A model generated the notes under the pieces. The model had not been told where the DNA came from and searched no databases. It worked only from the letters and a program-made list of their open reading frames with translations. DNA of 64,000 bases from an uncultured Alphaproteobacteria bacterium (lineage in GTDB: Bacteria; Pseudomonadota; Alphaproteobacteria; GCA-2731375): positions 80,165 through 144,164 of the forward strand of contig CATOSZ010000016.1 in the NCBI GenBank assembly GCA_951812805.1, written 5' to 3'. Position 1 is the stretch's first letter. The number at the start of each line of letters is the position of its first letter. This document shows, one piece after another, positions 41,412 to 49,914 of this stretch. A program made the translations under genes and the position numbers.

Positions 41412-42239
41412 TCAATGAACGTCCTGTGTCTTCCACGTCAGCACGCGCTTTTCGACCAGGCTGGTAAGGCTGAAGAAAGCGACGGCAAGGCCGGCGCCCA
41501 GCACCACCGTGGCGTAGAGCAACGGCGAGCGGAAGTTGTAGGTGGCCTCGATGATCAACGAGCCGAGACCGTAGTTGGAGCCGATCCATTCACCGACGAT
41601 GGCGCCGATGACGCAGGTCGTCGACGCGATCTTCAGGGCTGCGAAGAGGAAGGGCAGCGAGCTTTGCAGGCGGACCTTGAAGAGGACTTCCCTGGGGCTT
41701 GCCGACAGCACGCGCATCAGCTCCAGCATCTCGGGGCTCACCGCCTTCAGGCCGCGGACCATGTTCACGAGCGTCGGAAAGAAACAGATCAGCGCCGCGA
41801 TGACGATCTTCGGCGCATAGCCGTTGCCGAGGATCAGCACCAGGATAGGCGCCACGGCGATGATCGGGATCGTGTTGATAAAGACGGCGATCGGATAGAA
41901 GGCGCGTTCCGCCAGGCGGCTGTGGACGAACCAGATGGCGAGCACGACGGCGACGGTATTGCCAACCAGGAAGCCGGCGGCGGCCTCCAGCAGGGTCGGC
42001 CAGAAGTTGATCCACAGGACATCGCCCTGTTCGAGGAAGACCTGGGCGACCTGGATCGGGCTGGGCGCGATGTAGGTCGGAATGGAGAAGCCGACGACGA
42101 TCGCCTGCCACAACAGAATAATGCCGACCGCCACGGCGATCGCCGGGCCCTTGTCGCGCCAGAAGTGGCGCCGCCGCGGTTGCGCCTGAATGGTCGCCTG
42201 GGCGGTGGCGGGTCGGCCGTCGGCTTCGATGTCGGCCAT
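41412..42239 (-). CDS. ABC transporter permease (nitrate/sulfonate/taurine type)
   Basis: 275 residues with six hydrophobic helices (first IAVAVGIILLWQAIVVGFSI). The coupling-helix region EMLELMRVLSASPREVLFKV and GAIVGEWIGSNYGLGSLI fit the SsuC/TauC/ThiX branch. It forms the inner-membrane channel for the system whose ATPase and binding protein are encoded immediately upstream; the ATPase stop overlaps its start (TGATG). Confidence 0.9.
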   Translation of the reverse strand: MADIEADGRPATAQATIQAQPRRRHFWRDKGPAIAVAVGIILLWQAIVVGFSIPTYIAPSPIQVAQVFLEQGDVLWINFWPTLLEAAAGFLVGNTVAVVLAIWFVHSRLAERAFYPIAVFINTIPIIAVAPILVLILGNGYAPKIVIAALICFFPTLVNMVRGLKAVSPEMLELMRVLSASPREVLFKVRLQSSLPFLFAALKIASTTCVIGAIVGEWIGSNYGLGSLIIEATYNFRSPLLYATVVLGAGLAVAFFSLTSLVEKRVLTWKTQDVH

Positions 42240-43009
42240 CAGGCAGCCTCCAGCAGCCCGCGCAAGTGCGCGGTGATGCGGATGAACTCGACCGTCTCGC
42301 GCATCGCTAGGCGCCGCTCGGCCGTCAGATCCACCTTCGCGTACTCGCGCACCCGGCCGGGATGGGCGGACAACACCAGGACCCGCTGGCCGAGGAAAGC
42401 CGCCTCCGGCACGGAATGGGTCACGAACATGATGGTCGTCCCGGTCTCGGCCCAGATCCTGAGCAGTTCCTCGTTCAACCGATCGCGGTTGATCTCGTCG
42501 AGCGCGCCGAAGGGCTCGTCCATCAGCAATACGCGGGGCCGGGTGACCAGCGCGCGGGCGATCGAGACGCGCTGGCGCATGCCGCCCGAAAGCTCGTGCG
42601 GCAGCGCCCGCTCGCGCCCCGCGAGGCCGACCAACGCCAGCAGATCCTCGGGCGATGCGTGCTGGTCGACGACGCCCGCCTTGCCACCGACCTCCAGCGG
42701 CAGGCGGACGTTGTCGATGGCGCTGCGCCAGGGCAACAGGGAGGCATCTTGAAAGACGAAGGCGAAATCACGCGCGAGACGGGCCGCTTCCGGTGTGCGG
42801 CCGAAGACGGAAATCGCGCCCTCGGAGATCTCGACCAGGTCGGCGATGGCGCGCAGCAACGTCGACTTGCCGCAGCCCGACGGCCCCAGCATGGTGATGA
42901 AACCACCCTCGGGCACGTCGAAGCCGACGCCTTCCAGCGCGGTCACCGCTCCGGCCTCGCTGGCGAAGCGGACCGCGAGGTTCTTTACGGATATCGCCGC
43001 CTCGGCCAT
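42239..43009 (-). CDS. ABC transporter ATP-binding protein (nitrate/sulfonate/taurine type)
   Basis: 256 residues. Walker A GPSGCGKST is at 42-50, the Q-loop is FQDASLLPW, the signature LSGGMRQR is at 140-147 and Walker B LLMDEP at 161-166, with H in THSVPEA. It resembles SsuB/TauB. It powers import with the adjacent permease and binding protein. Confidence 0.92.
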   Translation of the reverse strand: MAEAAISVKNLAVRFASEAGAVTALEGVGFDVPEGGFITMLGPSGCGKSTLLRAIADLVEISEGAISVFGRTPEAARLARDFAFVFQDASLLPWRSAIDNVRLPLEVGGKAGVVDQHASPEDLLALVGLAGRERALPHELSGGMRQRVSIARALVTRPRVLLMDEPFGALDEINRDRLNEELLRIWAETGTTIMFVTHSVPEAAFLGQRVLVLSAHPGRVREYAKVDLTAERRLAMRETVEFIRITAHLRGLLEAA

Positions 43010-43030
43010 CGCTATCGTTCCCGGCTCTCT

Positions 43031-44077
43031 CTAGCCGATCTGCTTGCGCAAGCTCTCCGTCGCCGCCAATACGTCCTCGGTCATCACGTCGCCGACGGAC
43101 GGCGTGGCGCCCTTGAACTGCTTCAGCGACGCGTAGGTGTCGATCTGAGCCTGCCAGTTGGCCGCATTCATCGCCGCCCAGCCGTCTTTCGCCGTGGTCG
43201 CGTTGAAGGCAAAACCCAGCACCGGCTTCACCGCCTCGAGCTCGCTCTCACGCTTCAGGTTGCGATATTCGGAGACCAGATGGTCGACCGCCCTCTCCGG
43301 GTTCTTGCGCGCGAAGCCCCAGCCGCGGGCCGAACCGGTGAGGAAGCGCTGCAGCACGTCCTTGTGTTTCGCCAGCATGTCGTCGGTCGTGTAGTAGACG
43401 TTGGCATAGAGCTGGATACCGCCGTCCCACAGCATCAGGTCGACCCGGTCCTTGCCGAGGATCTTCAACGCGTTGGTATTAGTCATCCAACCGGTGACCG
43501 CAGCCGCCTGACCGGTCATCAACTGGTTCATATCGCTGCCCATCTTGACGATATTCACATCGCCCTCGGCAATGCCGTTCTTGGCCAACAGCGCCTTCAG
43601 CAAGATCACCGCCGTCGGCTGGGTGGCGATGGTCTTGCCGACCATGTCCTTGGGTGCGCGGATCGGGTCGTTGGCGAGCGAGAAGTAAGTGAAGGGGTGC
43701 TTCTGATAGCCCGCCGCGAAGGCCTTGACCGGAATCCCGGCGGCGCGCGCCAGCATCAACGAGGGGCTGGACGAGAGCTGGCCGGCGCTCGCCCGTCCGG
43801 CGGCGACGGAAGCGACACCGTCGACCCCCGGCCCACCCGGCGTGACCTCGAGCTCGATGCCTTCGTCCTTGTAGAAGCCCTCACGCTTGGCGACGACCTC
43901 GCCGAGGATGCCGTTGCTCGCCAGCCAGCCGAGCTGCATGGCGACCTTGGCTTTGCCGGCGGCCAGCGCCTCGACGCCGATGAATGTGGTCGCCGCCGCC
44001 GTGGCGGCGAAGGCGGTTCCGCGCTTCAGCAGGTCGCGGCGGTCGAGAGATGCGGTCGAGAAATCCAGGTCCGTCAT
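43031..44077 (-). CDS. ABC transporter substrate-binding protein (NMT1/TauA-like), Tat-exported
   Basis: 348 residues from ATG 44077, with GGAGG 8 nt upstream. The N-terminus LDRRDLLKRGTAFAATAAAT is a twin-arginine signal. The mature part begins KVAMQLGWLASNGILGEVVA, then FYKDEGIELEVTPGGPGVDG, characteristic of NMT1/THI5-like periplasmic binding proteins. Related proteins bind pyrimidines, sulfonates or riboflavin precursors. It is the promoter-proximal gene of the operon. A Tat signal suggests folding, perhaps with ligand or cofactor, before export. Confidence 0.88.
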   Translation of the reverse strand: MTDLDFSTASLDRRDLLKRGTAFAATAAATTFIGVEALAAGKAKVAMQLGWLASNGILGEVVAKREGFYKDEGIELEVTPGGPGVDGVASVAAGRASAGQLSSSPSLMLARAAGIPVKAFAAGYQKHPFTYFSLANDPIRAPKDMVGKTIATQPTAVILLKALLAKNGIAEGDVNIVKMGSDMNQLMTGQAAAVTGWMTNTNALKILGKDRVDLMLWDGGIQLYANVYYTTDDMLAKHKDVLQRFLTGSARGWGFARKNPERAVDHLVSEYRNLKRESELEAVKPVLGFAFNATTAKDGWAAMNAANWQAQIDTYASLKQFKGATPSVGDVMTEDVLAATESLRKQIG

Positions 44078-44173
44078 GGGTATCGCCTCCCCAGCGATGC
44101 GGTCTTCGATCAAGTTGCGCGGGGATTGTGATGAGCCCAAGCGTTCGAAGGAAGAGGTATATTTTTTCTCCCC

Positions 44174-44192
44174 CGTTGCTTTTTTTGCAACG
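44174..44192. promoter_or_regulatory. Possible LysR binding site in the divergent promoter region
   Basis: CGTTGC-TTTTTTT-GCAACG is a perfect 6-bp palindrome arm pair around seven T. It contains a T-N11-A core, the LysR-type half-site rule. It lies in the 199 bp between the leftward transport/catabolic operon and the rightward UGSC selenoprotein gene, 97 bp from one start and 85 bp from the other. It could control both directions. Confidence 0.45.
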
Positions 44193-44276
44193 CGCCACGG
44201 TGGGCTTCCTCCAGACATCGTCTTGACCATGGCTCAGGACTAGGTCATGGCTTGGTCGTCGAACGAGGAGGAAATC

Positions 44277-45992
44277 ATGGCGAATTCGACGCATTCCGAA
44301 GTGTTTGCCACGCTCTGGCCCGGCGGGCCCTATGCGGTCGAGATCGTACCGCCGGCCGCCCGGCCGGACAGTCTGGCCGGCAAGACGATCGGCTTCCTCT
44401 GGGACGACATGTTCCGCGGCGAGGAGATCTTTCCCGTCATCGAGGCGGAAATCCGCGCCCGCCACCCCAATACCCGTTTCGTCGGTTGGGAGGCGTTCGG
44501 CTCGATCTTCGGCGGGGACGAGCATCGGGTGCTGGCGGAACTGCCGGCGCGGCTGGCCGCCGAGGGGGTCGATGCCGTCGTCTGCGGGGTCGGCTGTTGA
44601 GGCGCGTGCACGCCCGCCGTGATGCGGGCGAGCGCGGTGGTCGAAAAAGCGGGCGTCCCGACGGCCTCGCTGGTCTGTGACGGCTTCCTCGGCCAGGGCG
44701 CGGTGACGGCCGGCGGGCTCGGCATTCCGGCCCTGCCGTTGGCCCGGCTGGTCGGCCATGTCGACGGCCAGGGGGACGCGGAGCTGGCGGCGAACGTCCG
44801 CGACGTGACCGCCGAGGCGGTGATCCATCACCTGACCCGCGCGCCCCGGGCCGAGACGGACAGCCACGATTTCGGCACCGACGAGATCGTCGCACACGGC
44901 ACTCTCGACGAGGTCAATGCGATCTTCGAGGCGCGGGGCTGGAGCGACGGCCTGCCGATCACCCCGCCGACGCCGGAGAAGGTCGCGGCCTTCCTGGCCG
45001 AAGCCGCCGATCCCGCGGACCGGGTCATCGGCACCCTGCAACCGGCCGGGCGGGCGGCAACAGTGCGCAACGTCGCGGTGAACGGCGTCATGGCCGGCTG
45101 CCGCCCCGACTATATGCCGGTGTTGATTGCCATCGCCGAGGTGCTGGCCGATCCCGCCTACGGGGTCGAGCACAGCGGCGATACCACGGGCGGCGACGCG
45201 CAGATCGTGCTCTCGGGCCCGGTCATCGAACGCCTCGGCTTCAACGTCGAAAACGGGGCGATGCGGGAAGGCACGCGCGCCAACACCAGCGTCGGGCGTT
45301 TTCTGCGCCTCTTCCTGCGCAACGTCGCGGGCTGCCTGCCGGGCGCCGGCGACAAGAGCACCTTCGGCAATCCCACCCGGGTCGTGCTGGCCGAACACGA
45401 GGCGGAGCTGACGGCGCTTGGCTGGCTGCTGTTCGCCGAGGACCGGGGTTTTGCCGCCGGCACCGACCTCGTCACCATCGCCCGCTTCACCAGCGGCGGG
45501 GTCGTCGGCTCGATCTACGGCGCGGACCCCGACGTCATCGCCGCCTATCTCGCCGACGGCCTGGTGCGCCACACGAGCTGGGAGGCGGTCTTCATCGTCG
45601 GCTTCGCGCCCGGCACCTACCGTCCGCTGTTGGCGATCAGCCCGATGGTCGCCAAGACGCTGGCCCGGGCCGGCTGGTCGAAGGACGACCTGCGCCGCGC
45701 CCTCTTCCGCCATGCCCGCCTGCCGGCGGCGAAACTGGAAACCTATTTCGGCCCCTGGACCAACCTGGTGCCCGGCCGGCCGAAGCTGGCGGACCTGGTG
45801 GCGGCCGGCACCGCGGATCCCGTCTTCGCCGAGAGCGCGGACCCCGAGCGTCTAGTGCCGATCGTCACCCGGCCGGAAGACTTCCTCATCGTGGTCAGCG
45901 GCGATCCGCTCCGCTCGAATGCCTTCGCGATGGCCTCCAACGGCATGCACGGCTTTCCGACCAGTCGGGAGATCCGCGGGCACGAGCGCTGA
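44277..45992 (+). CDS. UGSC-type selenoprotein (predicted selenocysteine at codon 108)
   Basis: One 571-residue frame from ATG 44277 (GAGGAGG 4 nt upstream) to 45992, read through a TGA at 44598-44600. Before it the protein encodes AGKTIGFLWDDMFRGEEIFP and VDAVVCGVGC; after it GACTPAVMRASAVVEKAGVP. The order Gly-Cys-U-Gly-Ala-Cys-Thr at the end of a beta strand corresponds to the U-G-S-C active-site motif of the UGSC family, here with Ala for Ser. The second domain (about residues 210-571) begins WSDGLPITPPTPEKVAAF and carries GDTTGGDAQIVLSGPVIERL and ASNGMHGFPTS. The function of the family is not established; a redox role is likely. A SECIS-like stem-loop follows the TGA. A sense frame of more than 450 codons after the stop argues against a dead gene. 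If Sec is not made, a 107-residue fragment results. Confidence 0.78.
44601..44636 (+). promoter_or_regulatory. Predicted bacterial SECIS element
   Basis: Directly after the TGA. The upper stem CGCCCGC (44611-44617) pairs with GCGGGCG (44624-44630), 7 bp, with apical loop CGTGAT. A lower helix is 44603-44607 with 44632-44636, separated by an internal loop. The apical loop starts 17 nt after the TGA and has G then T at positions 2 and 3, within the published rule of 16-37 nt and G in the first two loop bases. Confidence 0.65.
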
Positions 45993-45998
45993 GAGTCG

Positions 45999-46780
45999 GT
46001 GGTGTTCTGGCGCGCCAAGCCCCCACTCGGGTCGGACGACGAGGCCTGGCAGCTTGAATGCTGGGGCTGGTTTCTCGACCATTTCGGCGGCCTCGAGGCG
46101 CTCGGCGAGACTGCACTGGTCCTACCAACGCAGACTTCTTCCCGCCGAGCGAGGCCGAGGGGCATGCCCGCGTGGCGCATGTCTTCGAAGCCGTCGCCGA
46201 CTTGATGGGCGTGCCGAGCGGCGACTTCGACCTCGTCGCGCAAGGTCCCACCATCGACCCCAGGCTCGGGCCTCTCGTCATTGTGCAGGACGCGCCTGGG
46301 ATGCCGGCCGGCACGTTTCGGATCGCCACGGGGCAAACACCCACGGTGACTTACGATCCGGCGCTCCTCGCGCGCCCGATCGAGCTGGTCGCCGTCCTCG
46401 CGCACGAACTATGCCACTATGCCCTACTCATCCCGCCGGAAGCGCCGCCCGGCGGCGAAGAGGCCGACGAGTTCGCCACCGACCTCGCCGTGGTCCGTTT
46501 CGGCTTCGGTCTGTTCGGCGCCAACGCAGCATTTGTGTTCGAGAACCGTCTCGATCACGGCTCGGGCACCGGCGGCTGGTCGGTGCGCCGGTTGGGCTAT
46601 TTGAGCGAGGCGGAGTGGGGCTTCGCCCTGGCTCTTTTCCTTGAATTGTCTGGGACCGAGGTGGCGCCGGCGCTGGCCCACCTCCGCGCCGGCCCGGCGG
46701 GCGCCCTCAAGCGCGCGTTGAAGTACCTGCGCAAGCGCCCGGAACTGGTCGAGGCCCTCTCGGACAGGTCGAGACGATGA
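45999..46780 (+). pseudogene. Protein with HExxH metalloprotease-like motif, single-base frameshift
   Basis: Two overlapping frames form one gene. The first starts at GTG 45999 (VFWRAKPPLGSDDEAW, then LECWGWFLDHFGGLEALGET) and the second continues from about 46125 with NADFFPPSEAEGHARVAHVF to 46780. The switch lies near CCTACCAACG at 46120-46130 and would be repaired by one inserted base. The C-terminal part has HELCHYALL, an HExxH zinc motif. The stop overlaps the next start (ATGA). It may be a true frameshift or a sequencing error; the family is unknown to me. Confidence 0.65.
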
Positions 46781-47619
46781 CAGAAGGCGGTGTCGATATG
46801 ATGGATCTCCAGCGCAGCGACGGCGGTCGGCTCGCCTGGCGGGAGAGCGGCGCGGGCGGATACGTCGTTCTAGTGCACGGCTCGCCCGGCGATGGTCGGG
46901 CCTGGGCGCGGGTCTCGGCGCACCTCGACGGCCGGGTTCGCGAAATCGCCCCCGATCTGCCGGGCTACGGCGCCTCCGATCCTCCGGTGGGCGAGACGAC
47001 CGCCAGGATCCGTCCGATGGCGGCGGCGGTCGTCGACCTGATCGACACCCTGCCCGCCCCCGTTCGTCTCGTCGGTCATTCGAACGGCGCGAACGTCGCC
47101 CTGTTCGCCGCGCTCGAACGGCCGCGCGCGCTTTCTCGTTTGCTGCTGCTGGAGCCTGTCTTCGTCAAGGCCCTGCCGCTTGCCGGACGGCACGAAACCT
47201 ATGCGGCGTTCGAAGCCTACTTTCGCGACTACCTGGCCCGCGCCGACGCCGGGGAAGAGGCGGCGATCCGGCTCATGGTCGACTACTGGTTCGGCGCCGG
47301 GGCCTGGGCGGGAATGCCCGCGCAAGTGCAAGACTTTCTCCAGGCCGCACAGGCCGACAACGTCGCCGACGTAAAGGACGGCTTCACGCTCGACGTCACC
47401 CGGGAGGAACTCGCCGGCTTCACGGTCCCGACCACCATCGCCGTCGGTGGCGCCAGCCCGCCCGTGACACACGAGATCGCCGAGTCGCTCGCCGGCCTCC
47501 TGGGCGCCGCCGGCCTGGCCGAGGTCCCGGGCGCGACGCACGGGATGCTGGACAGCCATGCAAGCGATGTGGCGGAATTGATCCTCGAAACGCTCGAAAT
47601 AGGGGGAGAGCCCAAATGA
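46777..47619 (+). CDS. Alpha/beta-fold hydrolase
   Basis: 280 residues. YVVLVHGSPGDGRAW is the oxyanion segment, GHSNGANVALFAA holds the nucleophilic Ser, and the His lies in GATHGML near the end. The fold and size fit esterases, haloalkane-dehalogenase-like or C-C hydrolases. ATG 46777 overlaps the preceding gene's stop, and its own stop overlaps the cupin start, so the three are translationally coupled behind the UGSC gene. Confidence 0.85.
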   Translation: MTEGGVDMMDLQRSDGGRLAWRESGAGGYVVLVHGSPGDGRAWARVSAHLDGRVREIAPDLPGYGASDPPVGETTARIRPMAAAVVDLIDTLPAPVRLVGHSNGANVALFAALERPRALSRLLLLEPVFVKALPLAGRHETYAAFEAYFRDYLARADAGEEAAIRLMVDYWFGAGAWAGMPAQVQDFLQAAQADNVADVKDGFTLDVTREELAGFTVPTTIAVGGASPPVTHEIAESLAGLLGAAGLAEVPGATHGMLDSHASDVAELILETLEIGGEPK

Positions 47620-47894
47620 CCCGCGACGAATTCGCCGCCTGGCTGCAAGCCGAGGGCTATGAGAAGACCGGCACGACCGAGTACGCCGCCGACATGGACA
47701 ACGCCGAACATACCCACGACTTCGCCTTCGCCGCACTGGTCCTGAGCGGCGCCTTCCAGCTGGTCACCGCCGAGGGTGAGCGGACGTTGGGCCCGGGCGA
47801 TACCTGGTCGCTCGCTGCGGAAGTGCCGCATGCGGAGAAAGTCCTGGGGGAGGCGCCGGTCGAGTTCATGTACGGGGTGTCAATCAGCATTTAA
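47616..47894 (+). CDS. Small cupin-domain protein, C-terminus altered by IS end
   Basis: 92 residues. EHTHDFAFAALVLSGAFQLV and LGPGDTWSLAAEVPHAEKVL are the two cupin motifs. The last codons, Val-Ser-Ile-Ser-Ile-stop, are supplied by the IS21-type terminus that starts at 47878; the native end after EFMYG is lost. The domain is nearly complete and may still fold. It resembles the cupin at 21650-21928. Confidence 0.8.
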   Translation: MTRDEFAAWLQAEGYEKTGTTEYAADMDNAEHTHDFAFAALVLSGAFQLVTAEGERTLGPGDTWSLAAEVPHAEKVLGEAPVEFMYGVSISI

Positions 47895-48284
47895 TTCTGA
47901 CCCCCTATCGGCGTGCAAAATTGACCCCCCCCCCTTGCTTCGACGGAGGTTGTCCCGGTAGTCCACGGGAGGGCCCCGCGCGGCTTCGTGTAGCGCTTTG
48001 CGTTACGCGGAGCGAAGCCGCGTGGGAGGGGCCTGTGGGCCCACCGGGACAACCGGGCCGGCGGCGGAACGTGGGGATCAGGTGGGGTTCTTGAAGTGGC
48101 AATGAGCTTTTGAAGTAGTGTCCAGACTGTTCTGCAAGTTTGTCATGGCTGCCGATGAGGGCCACCGGCATGCCTGGCGCGGAGATTTCGATTGCTCGGA
48201 GCGCCAGGCATGCCGAGCCGCCGTCAGGCGGCTTTCTGGATGCGTTCGCTTTTGCTCTCCTTGAGATGGATCATGTTGAGCTAG
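47878..48284 (-). mobile_element. IS21-type end fragment (407-bp inverted repeat, right copy)
   Basis: Reverse complement of 34011-34415 with a C10 instead of a G8 run. It begins TGTCAATCAGCATTTAATTC, an IS21-type terminus, and ends at the CTAG that is the target duplication of the adjoining IS1182 element. No transposase gene is included. DNA past the IS1182 element does not continue the left copy, so the rest of the IS21 element has been lost. Confidence 0.85.
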
Positions 48285-49828
48285 CAGCCTGTCGGACTCG
48301 GGCATGCAAGGATTGGTAAGATTGGCTTGGCGGGCGTCGATGTCATGGATTTACCCCCATGAAGTTGCGAACGCGGGTTGGCCCGCCCGTTCAGGCGTGG
48401 CTGAGGACGAACATCCGCTTGATGTTCCAGGAGAGCGTGGCCAAGGTCCATTCCCCCTTCGCCTTGTCGAGGCCGCGCAGGCTGAACTGACGCAAGCCCA
48501 TCACCGATTTGATGATGCCGAACACCGGCTCCGGCGTCTGCTTGCGAAGCGCGTAGAGCGCCCGGCCCTCGGGTGTGGCCAGGCGATGGCACATCGCCTC
48601 GAGCGGCGTCGGATCCTCGGGCGCTGGCGGCGCCTCGGCGAAGCGGTCCCGCCAGGAAAGATGGTGGTGCTCCCGGCCGAGCGCGATCAGCGGCGCGATC
48701 TCCGCTTCCCCGCAGGCCTCGACGTTGGCCTGGCTGAAGTAGCCGCTGTCCGCCAACAGGGTCTCGACCTCGCCAAGCCCGTCCGGCAGGCCGGCGAGTG
48801 CTTCGAGCGTCGGTTCGATCTGCTGCTTGTCGTTCGCCGCCTGCACCACGTCGGCGCTGACCACCAGCAGGCTGCCGGCGGCCACCGCAGCCTGGGCGTT
48901 GTAGCACTGCTCGAAGCCGCCGCCGGCCACCGGCATGATGCGCGAGTCCGGGTCCGTCAGGTTGACCTGGTCCTTCGCCCGTGGCCCCGGCTCCGGCGGC
49001 TTCGGTGGCCGCCCGCCCGGCTTGCGGCCGGTCCGCGTTTCCTTCGCCTCGCGGGCTGCCAGCTTCTCTTCGTACTCCGCCTGCTCCCGCGCATGACGCT
49101 CGGCCGCCCGCGCCTCGATCTCCGCCTTCGCCGCGGCGATCGCCGCCAGCCGGTCCTCGCGCCGTGCCAGCTCCTCCGGCACGCTCATGCCGTCGGGAAC
49201 CTCGGACCGGTCCGCCGCTTCCGCCAACGCCATCAACTCCGCCACCTCGGCCCGCAGCCGGGCTTCGATCTCGCCCGCACGCTGCCACGACAGGGCGCTG
49301 TGCCGGCTCGCGTCGGCATGGATCTTCGTCCCGTCCAGCGCCACCGTGCCCAGTTGCAGCATGCCGGCCTGCCGCGCCAGCAGCAGAACCTGCACGAACA
49401 GCCCCTCGATCAGCGGCAGGAAGCGACGGCGGAACGTGGCGATCGTGTCGTGGTCGGGGTGGTCGTTTGCCGCGATGAAGCGGAAGGCCACCGAATCATA
49501 GCTCGCCCGCTCCAGCTTCCGGCTGGAATGCACCCCCGTCGCGTAGCCGTAGATCAGCAGGCCCAGCAGGACGCTCGGGTGATGCGCCGCCGAGCCCGAA
49601 CCACGATAGGCCTTCACGAACGCAGAGAGATCCAGCTGCTCCAGCACATCGACCACGAAGCGCGCCAGATGACGATCAGGCAGCCATTCGTCCACCGAAG
49701 GCGGCAGAAGATAGCTGGTCTCCCGGTCAACCTGTCGAAAGTTGCTCATCACAAAATCACCGCGCAGGAGAGAATCAGACCGTGACAGTGAATCTCATCT
49801 CGAAACTCGGCTCAAGTCCGACAGGCTG
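48285..49828 (-). mobile_element. IS1182-family insertion sequence, complete
   Basis: 1544 bp. Terminal inverted repeats are CAGCCTGTCGGACT at 48285 and AGTCCGACAGGCTG ending at 49828. A 4-bp CTAG is present on each side (48281-48284 and 49829-49832), the palindromic target expected for the family. It carries one intact transposase gene and is potentially active. Confidence 0.92.
48391..49749 (-). CDS. IS1182-family transposase
   Basis: 452 residues from ATG 49749. The N-terminus FRQVDRETSYLLPPSVDEWL with RHLARFVVDVLEQLDLS, the TVALDGTKIHADASRHSALS segment, and AGGGFEQCYNAQAAV with a later LLADSGYFSQANV place it in the DDE transposases of IS1182/IS5-like type. Catalytic Asp residues lie in ALDGT and LLADSGY, and Glu in the conserved C-terminal PVFGIIKSVMGLRQF region. 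The frame is intact. Confidence 0.93.
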   Translation of the reverse strand: MSNFRQVDRETSYLLPPSVDEWLPDRHLARFVVDVLEQLDLSAFVKAYRGSGSAAHHPSVLLGLLIYGYATGVHSSRKLERASYDSVAFRFIAANDHPDHDTIATFRRRFLPLIEGLFVQVLLLARQAGMLQLGTVALDGTKIHADASRHSALSWQRAGEIEARLRAEVAELMALAEAADRSEVPDGMSVPEELARREDRLAAIAAAKAEIEARAAERHAREQAEYEEKLAAREAKETRTGRKPGGRPPKPPEPGPRAKDQVNLTDPDSRIMPVAGGGFEQCYNAQAAVAAGSLLVVSADVVQAANDKQQIEPTLEALAGLPDGLGEVETLLADSGYFSQANVEACGEAEIAPLIALGREHHHLSWRDRFAEAPPAPEDPTPLEAMCHRLATPEGRALYALRKQTPEPVFGIIKSVMGLRQFSLRGLDKAKGEWTLATLSWNIKRMFVLSHA

Positions 49829-49914
49829 CTAGAGACCGGTGATTCATAGGACCAAACAACCCTCCGTCCCGCGTGAGCCGTCCTACATCAGTGACTCTGT
49901 CCGAGAAACATTCT

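Noticed and set aside
44598..44600. TGA at codon 108 as an ordinary nonsense mutation
   Set aside because: Considered seriously. The stop falls exactly at the U of the UGSC motif, is followed by a SECIS-like hairpin, and the frame continues without decay for more than 450 codons, so selenocysteine is the better reading.
43881..45713. 610-codon leftward open frame across the UGSC gene
   Set aside because: Antisense to the selenoprotein gene and running over the divergent promoter region; no domain pattern. Its existence does not argue against the forward gene.
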